64,000 bases of DNA. It comes from Bog-793 sp963803025. GTDB taxonomy: Bacteria; Actinomycetota; Acidimicrobiia; Acidimicrobiales; Bog-793. Position numbers and translations under genes: made by a program. The notes beneath the pieces were generated by a model that did not search any database, had not been told where the DNA came from, and was given only the letters and a program-made list of their open reading frames with translations. The DNA is taken from assembly GCA_963803025.1 (NCBI GenBank), contig CAWDKZ010000009.1:49750-113749 (forward strand), given 5' to 3'. This document shows positions 1 to 5,947 of this stretch, piece by piece (the stretch's first letter is position 1; each line of letters begins with the position of its first letter).

Positions 1-425
1 GCTACGTGCTCACGACGTCGCTGAAGCCCGAGCAGGCGTCGGTGACCGACATCGTGCGGCACTACAAGATGCTCCAGAACGTCGAGCGCAGATTCCGCGT
101 GATGAAGGACTTCCTCGGCCTTCGTCCCGTCCACCACCGGACAGAAGAGCGTGTCCGCGCCCACATCGCCCTGTGCGTGATCGCCGCGGTGATCGAGGCG
201 GTGATGGGCGACGATCTCGCAGCCGCTCAGCTGAAAGATCCCGATCTGCCCGAACAGACGATGACACCGTGCCGGGCCCTCGCCGAGCTCGGGAAGATCC
301 GCCGGCACCACCTCCACGCCGGACGCGACATCGAGCTCGTCGACCGGCCGGACAAACTGCAGCGCCAGATCCTCGACGCGTTCCGTGTCGAGGACTCGAC
401 CTGGGGAAGAGCCAAACTCTTCTGA
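1..425 (+). CDS. IS1634-family transposase, C-terminal part (cut by window edge)
   Basis: This is the C-terminal end of an IS1634-type (IS4 superfamily) DDE transposase; the reading frame is already open at base 1. Visible motifs are LQNVERRFRVMKDFL and RPVHHRTEERVRAHIALCV, which carry the family's conserved late Tyr/Arg-Glu region. The same segments recur in the degraded copy at 46378-46755 (LQNVEARFRVTKDFL, RPVFHWTENRVRGHIALCI), so the two are related but diverged elements. The stop lies about 50 bp before the point where an IS3 orfB breaks off, so this element probably truncated that IS3. Activity cannot be judged because the N-terminus is outside the window. Confidence 0.8.
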   Translation, partial: YVLTTSLKPEQASVTDIVRHYKMLQNVERRFRVMKDFLGLRPVHHRTEERVRAHIALCVIAAVIEAVMGDDLAAAQLKDPDLPEQTMTPCRALAELGKIRRHHLHAGRDIELVDRPDKLQRQILDAFRVEDSTWGRAKLF

Positions 426-476
426 GCAGCCCCTGCGCGTGACGCGTAGGGGAAACAACTGTCTGTCGTGCCGCCG

Positions 477-870
477 CTACCAGCACATTCGCGAAACAGA
501 CGCTGAACTCCGGTCGGAGAGATCAGCCCGGGGGTCGCGCCGCGTCGTCCAGTGCTTCTTGCGGCGATAGACGCCCTCGATGCCGGCATTACGCATCAGG
601 CGTTCGACGCGACGGATGCCCACGTGGATCCCCTCACCGAGGCGGAGCTCGGCATGCACGCGCCGCGACCCATAGGTGCCGCGGGACTGGGCATGGATCT
701 CGGTGATCACGCCGGTGAGCACCTCGTTCGCCGTCGTCCGGGGAGCGGGGTGCTCACGTCGCTCGCGCCAGTCGTAGTAGCCCGATGTCGAGACCCCGAA
801 GACCCGGCAGAGCACCATGACTGGATAGTTGGCCTTCTCCGCCTCGATGAAGGCGAAGGTCAGCGCGAGC
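477..870 (-). pseudogene. IS3 orfB transposase, N-terminal fragment
   Basis: The fragment starts in the -1 frame relative to the end of orfA, the normal IS3 arrangement for programmed -1 frameshifting, and has no ATG until 818. It shows the orfB helix-turn-helix start (LCRVFGVSTSGYYDWRER), then RGTYGSRRVHAEL and a RRKKHWTTRRDPRADLSD stretch. That is only about 115 of the usual ~280 residues. The whole rve/DDE catalytic domain is gone, so it cannot be active. The break near 477 coincides with the flank of the IS1634-type fragment. Confidence 0.75.
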
Positions 871-1038
871 GGTAGTTGCTCTCGTTGGCAAGCAAGGCCG
901 CGGCTTTTCCCAGGATCTCCTTCTCCATGCGGAGCACCCGGTTCTCACGCCGGAGCTGGGTGAGCTCCTTGCGTTCGTCGGTCGTCAGACCCTCGCGACG
1001 TCCCTCGTCGACATCGGCCTGGTGCAGCCAGTTCCTTA
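860..1038 (-). pseudogene. IS3 orfA, C-terminal half
   Basis: This half encodes RNWLHQADVDEGRREG, then the leucine-zipper region LTQLRRENRVLRMEKEIL typical of IS3 orfA, ending at 860. It continues the N-terminal half at 2633-2747; joined across the IS5-type insertion the protein reads ISESCLRNWLHQADVD without a gap. An ATG inside the IS5 element (near 1081) opens this half as an artificial short reading frame, but the helix-turn-helix is no longer in the same polypeptide. Confidence 0.8.
1036..1038. repeat. Target-site duplication TTA (left copy) of the IS5-family element
   Basis: TTA precedes the left inverted repeat and recurs at 2633-2635 after the right one. Because each repeat begins with G and ends against C, the duplication could also be read as CTTAG with 20-bp repeats. 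TTA matches the 3-bp TNA targets known for some IS5 subgroups. Confidence 0.7.
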
Positions 1039-1059
1039 GAGCGCGCGCCAATAGGCGCA
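1039..1059 (+). repeat. Left terminal inverted repeat of the IS5-family element
   Basis: It begins GAGCGCGCGCCAATAGG and matches the reverse complement of 2612-2632 at 20 of 21 positions. The GAG start is common among IS5-family ends. Confidence 0.85.
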
Positions 1060-1093
1060 CCGTTGAACCCTGTTCGGCCATAGGTCTTCCTCG

Positions 1094-1639
1094 TTAGCGA
1101 GCAGCTACGAGCAGGCCTGACGGTGTCGTGTTGTTGCCGTTCGCGACAGCGATCGCTCGTGCCAGAGCTGAGATCATGAGCGCGGATCGAACCTGATTCA
1201 GGTCCATCACCGCGACCGCCGCAACCTTGGGGTCGATGCGGCCAGCATCGCGTTCGACAAGGGCTGCTCGAGCAAGGTCCAGCCGGTGCTGGGGTGTGTC
1301 GACGAGCGCCACCGCTTTGTCGAGAATCTCGTCGAGGTGCTCGTAGTCACCATCGTCGAAGGCGTGTCGAACTCGTGCGATCTCGGGGGTCTCGAGCGCG
1401 GGAAGGGCAACCTGTAAGGAAACGTCGAGCTCGGGAAGGCGGATCATCTCGTGCACGAGGTCTTCGAACTCCTCGCGATCGACGCCACCGTCGCGAAGCG
1501 CCGAGATGACCTCGAGGCGGAGTTTCGCGAGAACAGCACGCGGCTTGTTTGCTTCAGCGCTGCCTGAGACGGCGAAACAGCAGCGCTTGGCCTTGAGCCC
1601 ACTTCCACAAGAACAGGGGTCGTTGCGACCGAGCTTCAC
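1094..1639 (-). CDS. SEC-C zinc-motif protein, IS5 passenger gene
   Basis: This 181-aa protein opens with LGRNDPCSCGSGLKAKRCC, a clear SEC-C motif (CxCGSGxxxKxCC) that binds zinc and in other proteins mediates protein contacts, for example at the SecA tail. The rest (LPELDVSLQVALPALETPE and on) is helical and not recognised; it resembles no transposase or known accessory transposition protein. I chose GTG 1639 because AGGAGG lies 9 bp upstream; a TTG at 1675 would add 12 residues. The gene lies wholly within the IS5 inverted repeats, ends 35 bp from the left one, and diverges from the transposase across ~140 bp. It therefore moves with the element; a regulatory or defensive role is only inference. 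Confidence 0.8.
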   Translation of the reverse strand: MKLGRNDPCSCGSGLKAKRCCFAVSGSAEANKPRAVLAKLRLEVISALRDGGVDREEFEDLVHEMIRLPELDVSLQVALPALETPEIARVRHAFDDGDYEHLDEILDKAVALVDTPQHRLDLARAALVERDAGRIDPKVAAVAVMDLNQVRSALMISALARAIAVANGNNTTPSGLLVAAR

Positions 1640-1777
1640 GAGTGGGGACCTCCTCTCTCGCCCATCGTCTCCCAAGCACAGACGGAGGTGGTGGATGGAG
1701 AGGGTCCACCGGTTCTCGGGATGGCCCGGAGATGATCCGGGTACTCAATCCCACCCCGAGAACCTGATGGAGGTCCC

Positions 1778-2620
1778 ATGCTCGCGCTCAGTCCCCGCGT
1801 CGTCGAGGTCGTCTGGCAAGCTGTTTCGCCGCTCCTGCCCAGACACGACGACCGCCACCCCCTCGGCTGTCACCGGCCGCGCCTCTCTGACCGGGACTGT
1901 TTCGAGGCGATCCTGTTCCGCCTGGTCACGGGGTGCTCCTGGGACGTCGCGGGACGCCTCGGTAAGGGTGGCGAGACGACCCTTCGACGACGGCGCGACG
2001 AGTGGATCGCGGCAGGCGTGTTCGAGATCCTCGTCGATGAGGCGATCTCCGCCTATGACCGAATCGTTGGTCTCGATTTGTCCGAGGTCTCGATCGACGG
2101 CTCGATGCACAAGGCTCCCTGCGGTGGTGAGGGCACCGGGCCCAACCCGACCGATCGCGGCAAGACCGGATGGAAGTGGTCGATCGCCACCGAGAGAAAC
2201 GGCATCCCGATCGGTTGGACGACCGACGGGGCCAACCGCAACGACTGCGCGTTGTTGCCGGCGACGCTCGAATCGGTGGCAGCTCGAGGCTTGCTCGATG
2301 AGATCGAGACGTTGCACCTCGACCTCGGCTATGACAGCGGGGTCGTTCGTCGCCAGGTCGAAGATGCCGGAATCGATGACCTCGTCTGTGCGAAGAAACG
2401 GCCGATCGGCACGGCCGGTGGTTCGAAGCGGCACCTCCCACTTGGAATGAGATGGCCGGTCGAGCGGACGAACTCGTGGCTCTCGAACTTCGGCCAGCTC
2501 CGACGCTCGACCGATCGCTACGTGACACAGCGCATTGCTGCGCTGTGTCTGGCGATCACGCTCGTCATCACGGTGAAGCTCGTCAAATGGCAGCGCCGTT
2601 GGCAACCAGTCTGCGCCTAA
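1778..2620 (+). CDS. IS5-family transposase, full length
   Basis: This 280-aa DDE transposase has an N-terminal DUF4096-like region (LSDRDCFEAILFRLVTGCSW). The catalytic Asp residues lie in VSIDGSMHK (residue ~109) and LHLDLGYDS, and the Glu in RWPVERTNSWLSNFGQLRR. ATG 1778 follows GGAGG by 4 bp. The stop codon lies inside the right inverted repeat, a compact layout usual for IS elements. No frameshift is present and all three acidic residues are in place, so it looks functional. It is divergent from the SEC-C passenger. Confidence 0.92.
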   Translation: MLALSPRVVEVVWQAVSPLLPRHDDRHPLGCHRPRLSDRDCFEAILFRLVTGCSWDVAGRLGKGGETTLRRRRDEWIAAGVFEILVDEAISAYDRIVGLDLSEVSIDGSMHKAPCGGEGTGPNPTDRGKTGWKWSIATERNGIPIGWTTDGANRNDCALLPATLESVAARGLLDEIETLHLDLGYDSGVVRRQVEDAGIDDLVCAKKRPIGTAGGSKRHLPLGMRWPVERTNSWLSNFGQLRRSTDRYVTQRIAALCLAITLVITVKLVKWQRRWQPVCA

Positions 2621-2632
2621 TGGCGCGCGCTC
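2612..2632 (-). repeat. Right terminal inverted repeat of the IS5-family element
   Basis: Its reverse complement begins GAGCGCGCGCCATTAGG and differs from the left repeat at one position. It overlaps the transposase stop codon and is followed by the second TTA copy at 2633-2635. Confidence 0.85.
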
Positions 2633-2747
2633 TTAGGCAGCTCTCGGAGATCCCGAGGTCCTCGGCGATCTTCGCGATGGGCTTCGCACGCTCACGGGCG
2701 AGCTCGACGGCACGACGGTGGAACTCCGGTGGGTGGGGACGTGGCAT
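2633..2747 (-). pseudogene. IS3 orfA, N-terminal half
   Basis: From ATG 2747 it reads MPRPHPPEFHRRAVELARE, then KIAEDLGISESC, the helix-turn-helix of IS3 orfA (HTH_Tnp_1). The frame is broken at 2633 by the IS5-family insertion and resumes at 1038. The 'AEDLGIS' recognition helix is intact, but the leucine zipper lies on the other side of the insertion. Confidence 0.8.
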
Positions 2748-2814
2748 CCGGACTCCTCTCCGAGCTGGGTAACGCCCAACTCAGGGTAGGTGTCCGTCAA
2801 ATCAGCGGCAGCTC

Positions 2815-3432
2815 AACCGCGACTGAAGCGGTGTCCTGTTGCACCGCTTTCAAGAGGCAACCCAGTGCAGACTAAGTGATCGTGATCGAGGACAATGAAC
2901 CCATGAGCGAACTGACCACGACGGAAGCGGCTCGTTTACTCCGCGCACTTCCCAAACTGTAGGTAGCTGGCGACCCTGCACTTGACAAACCGGGCGACAG
3001 CCCGTGGCCCTCTGACCGCCACGTTCTCTCCTACCACCCCGCCCCTTCGCCGCCGCGTGGGCGAACGTGGGCGCCTGTGTGCCGGCCCTGTAGCTTCCCG
3101 CCCTAAGCGCTGTGCCCCGCCTGCTGGGGCCCGGCTGAGGCCGTAGCCTCAAGCCCTCCCGTAGGCCCCTCCTCGCCCTCAAAGGGTTTCCTCGGTGGGT
3201 CCCCCTCTCCTGCCCCTCCTGTGTGCCGGTGTGGCCGTCTTTGGCGCTGTTCTTTGCCCCCGTCCCGCCGTCCGTGCGTTCCGGGCGTTCGCCCCTCTGG
3301 TGCGCCGCCCGGCCGCCGGCCGGCTCGGTGCTGCCCCCCCTCGGCCGGCCTGCTCGCCCTTTCGCCCCTTCGGCCGCTGCCCCTGCCGCCCGGGCCTGCC
3401 CGCCGTCCCCTCGTCCCTTCGCCACCCGGTCC
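2815..3432. other. Region without a convincing gene, including a 19-codon ORF
   Basis: At 2903-2962 a 19-codon plus-strand frame (MSELTTTEAARLLRALPKL) resembles the start of a helix-turn-helix protein but stops at once; it may be the stump of a broken regulator or excisionase gene. From about 2990 to 3430 the plus strand is strikingly C-rich, and translations of either strand are low-complexity Pro/Arg or Gly/Arg. I see no domain in any frame. It probably belonged to the integrative element whose int and xis-like genes follow. Confidence 0.4.
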
Positions 3433-3657
3433 ATGGCGGGAGCCACCCGCGCCGTCCGAGCACTGCCGTTTGCCCCGGGCAACGGGGCCGTGCTCACGCT
3501 CGGCGAGGTGGCAAGCATCCTCAAGTGCTGCCCCGAGCAGGCCCGGCTGATGGCCCTCGCCCGCGAGATACCCGGGGCGTTCCGCGTTGGGAAGCTCCAC
3601 CGCGTGAGCGCCGAACCCTTCTTCTGCTGGCTCAGCACCGTCGGCGAGACAGCTTAG
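3433..3657 (+). CDS. Excisionase-like helix-turn-helix protein
   Basis: This 74-aa protein has a MerR/excisionase-type (HTH_17) fold: VLTLGEVASILKCCPEQARL, then EIPGAFRVGKLHRVSAEPF, where the 'FRVGKLHRV' wing matches recombination directionality factors. The open frame extends further upstream but only as proline-rich sequence, so I chose ATG 3433. The stop lies 8 bp from the convergent integrase stop. Excisionases (Xis) bend att DNA and drive integrase toward excision; small HTH_17 xis genes beside int are typical of actinobacterial integrative elements. That role here is inferred from fold and neighbour. Confidence 0.65.
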   Translation: MAGATRAVRALPFAPGNGAVLTLGEVASILKCCPEQARLMALAREIPGAFRVGKLHRVSAEPFFCWLSTVGETA

Positions 3658-3664
3658 CGCCCAG

Positions 3665-5002
3665 TCACGACGCCGATCGGCGGGTCCGCCGCGGGGACCT
3701 GAACGGCACCGGCCCGGTCGCCGGTACAGCCTTCTTCGGAGCGGTCGCCCTCTTCGCCGGTGTCGAGGCGAGCCGCTCCGTGTTGACGTACTGGCGTCCG
3801 AGGGCAGTGATGATGGTATCCCCCGCCGGGGTCGCGCCCACGTAGGTTCGGAGCGTCAGGGATATGTCCTCGTGGTCGAGTTCCGCTGCCACGCGCGCGA
3901 CGTCCACGCCCGCGGCGATGAGCTCGGTGCCTCGGTGGTGGCGCATGTCGTGCGACCGGTAGGGAAGACCCGCCAGGTCGCCAATGGCCTTGACGTGACG
4001 CTGCACGTAGTCGGGCTCCATCGGCGTGAGGCCCATCCCGTCGTAGCTGAACACCCAGCCGTCGGAGGGCAGTCTCGTGCCGGTCTGCTTGCAGCGCTCA
4101 AGCTGCGCGTTGTGGAGGGCGTGCAGCGTGTCCACTACGACCGGGTCGAGCAGGTGGACAGGCGCGGGCTTGCCCTTGCGGTGCTTCGCCCATGCCACGG
4201 TCTGGACCTTGCCCCACACGCTGTTGCGCACACGATTGATCGTTACCGTCTGCTTGTCCCGGTCGAAGTCCCCCCACATGAGACCGGTAAGGGCCTGCCT
4301 CCGCAGTCCCGTGAGTGCCGCCGTGAGGAAGTAAGCGGCGAGGTCGGGGTGCACCTGTGGGGCCGTCTCGATGAGGAGCCTGACCTCCTCGACCGTCGCC
4401 TTCGGAGTCTTCTTCTTCGGAGGCGCGGGCTTGTCCTCCACGTACTTGGCGGCGTTGAACTTCAGCCACTTGCGTCCGATCCCCCACTCCATCGCAGCGC
4501 GTATCGCCTTGTGCGTTTGGACGAGGCCGGACTGCCCGACTCCGTGGTCCTCCTCCAATCCTTTGAGCAACTCCTCGACGGGTTCGGACGAGTCGAGCTT
4601 CGAGAGTCTGATCGCGAGAAAGTTCGGCGCTCTCTTCCTCAGCCGTCGGACCTGGTACGCGTAGTTCTCGAACGTGCTGTCCGCCAGCGCGCCCTTCTTG
4701 TTCCTGTCCTCGCACCGCGCCAGCCACGCGTCCATGAGGTCTCCGACGGTCGCCCTCGCCCCTCCCCTCGGGCTCATAGACGCCTGGGCGAGCATCGAGG
4801 CGCGCTCGGCCACCGCCTCCTCGTACGCGCCGTGGAACACCTTCGTGCGCGAAGGCTGCTTGCCGGTCAGGGCGTCCCGCGGAAACGTGATGCGCATCTC
4901 CCACGTGTTCACGCCGATGTTGCGCACGCCGTTCCGCCACGGACCCTTCTTCGACTTCTTCTTTGCGCTCGTGTGGGTCGCTCCGGTCGCTGCCACAGGC
5001 AA
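3665..5002 (-). CDS. Tyrosine-recombinase integrase of an integrative element
   Basis: This 445-aa phage-type integrase would integrate or excise its element by site-specific recombination. After a Lys-rich start comes an AP2-like arm-binding region (WEMRITFPRDALTGKQ), a SAM-like core-binding domain (residues ~95-190) and the catalytic domain. Catalytic residues visible are Arg in TALTGLRRQAL, Lys in KHRKGKPAPV, HxxR in SHDMRHHRGTEL, His in ELDHEDISLT and the Tyr nucleophile in LRTYVGAT. The C-terminus is a basic, Ala-rich tail. The gene starts 117 bp from the 3' end of tRNA-Pro, the classic position for an integrase using a tRNA attB. No replication or transfer genes remain nearby, so the element is probably a remnant. 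Confidence 0.93.
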   Translation of the reverse strand: MPVAATGATHTSAKKKSKKGPWRNGVRNIGVNTWEMRITFPRDALTGKQPSRTKVFHGAYEEAVAERASMLAQASMSPRGGARATVGDLMDAWLARCEDRNKKGALADSTFENYAYQVRRLRKRAPNFLAIRLSKLDSSEPVEELLKGLEEDHGVGQSGLVQTHKAIRAAMEWGIGRKWLKFNAAKYVEDKPAPPKKKTPKATVEEVRLLIETAPQVHPDLAAYFLTAALTGLRRQALTGLMWGDFDRDKQTVTINRVRNSVWGKVQTVAWAKHRKGKPAPVHLLDPVVVDTLHALHNAQLERCKQTGTRLPSDGWVFSYDGMGLTPMEPDYVQRHVKAIGDLAGLPYRSHDMRHHRGTELIAAGVDVARVAAELDHEDISLTLRTYVGATPAGDTIITALGRQYVNTERLASTPAKRATAPKKAVPATGPVPFRSPRRTRRSAS

Positions 5003-5119
5003 AGGATACCGCCGCCCCTCGCCCCAGACCCGGCAAAATCAGGTTCGGCGAGGGGGTTTCTGAAGGGATTGCCAGCATATAGTCAAGCGGCTTAGCCCTA
5101 TGACCAGGGCACTTCCTCG

Positions 5120-5194
5120 TCGGGCTGCCGGGATTTGAACCCGGGACCTCTTGACCCCCAGTCAAGCGCGCTAACCAAACTGCGCCACAGCCCG
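5120..5194 (-). tRNA. tRNA-Pro (anticodon GGG)
   Basis: The minus strand folds as a cloverleaf. The acceptor stem CGGGCTG pairs with CAGCCCG, followed by discriminator A. The anticodon stem is CTTGA/TCAAG with loop CTGGGGG, giving anticodon GGG (Pro, codon CCC). The T arm is CCGGG-TTCAAAT-CCCGG. CCA is not encoded. The 3' end faces the integrase gene, so this tRNA is the likely attachment site. I found no second copy of its 3' end to the left, so the distal att site is outside the window or lost. Confidence 0.95.
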
Positions 5195-5353
5195 CCACGA
5201 CCCATCGGTTGCAGTTCACCGGCGTCTCCGAGTCGAAGCAACCACCGAACCGTGATCGACGGATGAACCCAGACGGTATCAGTCGGTGTGCAGCAAATCT
5301 CCTGGGCGATCTTCGGGGCCGCCGGTACTGAATGCCATGAAGGGGGACCTCCC

Positions 5354-5379
5354 CCGGTGAGAACTTGGGTTCTCACCGG
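5354..5379 (+). other. Perfect hairpin in the IS110-type left-end leader
   Basis: CCGGTGAGAA pairs with TTCTCACCGG around a 6-nt loop (10-bp perfect stem); a GGGGG-ACCT-CCCCC hairpin overlaps it just upstream. It lies about 30 bp before the ATG of an IS110 transposase remnant. The non-coding end of IS110 elements encodes the structured bridge RNA that pairs with target and donor DNA, so this may be part of such an RNA. That is inference from position and family. Confidence 0.4.
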
Positions 5380-5406
5380 AACCACACCGAAGGAGGCCCT
5401 GACACC

Positions 5407-5781
5407 ATGTTGCACATCGGACCGGATCTTTCGAGACGCCGCCTCGACGTCCACGTCATGAAGGAGTTTGGCCAGACTCTGCTCGTCGACGCCTGGCCAC
5501 CCGACGCCGACGCGCTCCGGGTGAAGGGCCTTGCGCCGCTCGCCTGCAAGACCGACCGCAGTTTCGTCAGCGGCCTGGAAGAGGATGAGTCAGCGCGACG
5601 ACTCGCCTCGGCGATCCTCGAAATGGGCCGGGCTCTTGACGTCACCGTCATCGCCGAAGGCGTGGAGACGAAAGGCCAGTTCACATGGCTGGACCGCGCC
5701 GGCTGCCGCTGCGCCCAGGGTTTCTACTTCTCGAAACCGCTGCCCGCGACGGAGTGCTTCGACCTTCTCAGCCGCGATTGA
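5407..5781 (+). pseudogene. In-frame chimera: IS110 transposase N-terminus fused to EAL-domain C-terminus
   Basis: The first ~38 residues (MLHIGPDLSRRRLDVHVM, WPPDADALR) match the start of IS110-family transposases, including the first RuvC-like Asp. The frame then continues without a stop into the C-terminal third of an EAL cyclic-di-GMP phosphodiesterase: KTDRSFVSGLEEDESARR, VIAEGVETKGQFTWLD, GCRCAQGFYFSKPLPA. The EAL signature itself and most catalytic residues are missing. GGAGG precedes the ATG by 10 bp. The likely origin is a deletion between an IS110 copy and an EAL gene. The 124-aa product should lack both activities. Confidence 0.75.
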
Positions 5782-5796
5782 TCCATCGTGGAGGAC

Positions 5797-5822
5797 GACC
5801 CGGCTCGCCGACCCGGCTCGCC
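5797..5822. repeat. Tandem 13-bp duplication
   Basis: GACCCGGCTCGCC occurs twice head to tail (5797-5809 and 5810-5822), in the gap between the chimeric gene and the end of der. No function is evident. Confidence 0.6.
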
Positions 5823-5947
5823 GGCTCGGCGACGCGACGGGTGCGGCGAGAGAGCCCTGTGTTTCCGTGCCCGACGCGTCGTTCCGCGTCCTGAGGTCCC
5901 TGCAAGACGCGTTCGACGTCCGGTGCCCGCAGAGCGCCGCGAGCGCT

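Larger units (their letters stand above)
1039..2632 (+). mobile_element. Complete IS5-family element (1594 bp) with a SEC-C passenger gene
   Basis: The element is bounded by 21-bp inverted repeats (1039-1059 and 2612-2632) with one mismatch and flanked by a TTA duplication. Inside are two divergent genes: a SEC-C motif protein on the minus strand (1094-1639) and a full-length DDE transposase on the plus strand (1778-2620). IS5 elements with a ~280-aa transposase normally measure about 0.85-1.1 kb, so about 0.6 kb is extra and holds the passenger. The insertion splits the orfA of an IS3 element, so it is younger than that IS3. Confidence 0.85.
477..2814 (-). mobile_element. IS3-family element, truncated and interrupted by an IS5-family element
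   Basis: The orfA N-terminal half (2747-2633), orfA C-terminal half (1038-860) and the first ~115 codons of orfB (to ~477) lie in order on the minus strand. The sequence near 2788-2814 reads on the minus strand as TGAGCTGCCGCTGATTTGAC followed by GGACACC, which looks like an IS3-type terminal inverted repeat. The other end is missing; orfB stops where the IS1634-type element begins. Removing the IS5-type insertion with one copy of its TTA target duplication restores an uninterrupted orfA. Confidence 0.75.

Noticed and set aside
3103..3600. 165-codon Gly/Arg-rich minus-strand frame
   Set aside because: It is low-complexity and opposite the HTH_17 gene in its right part; no domain or ribosome site.
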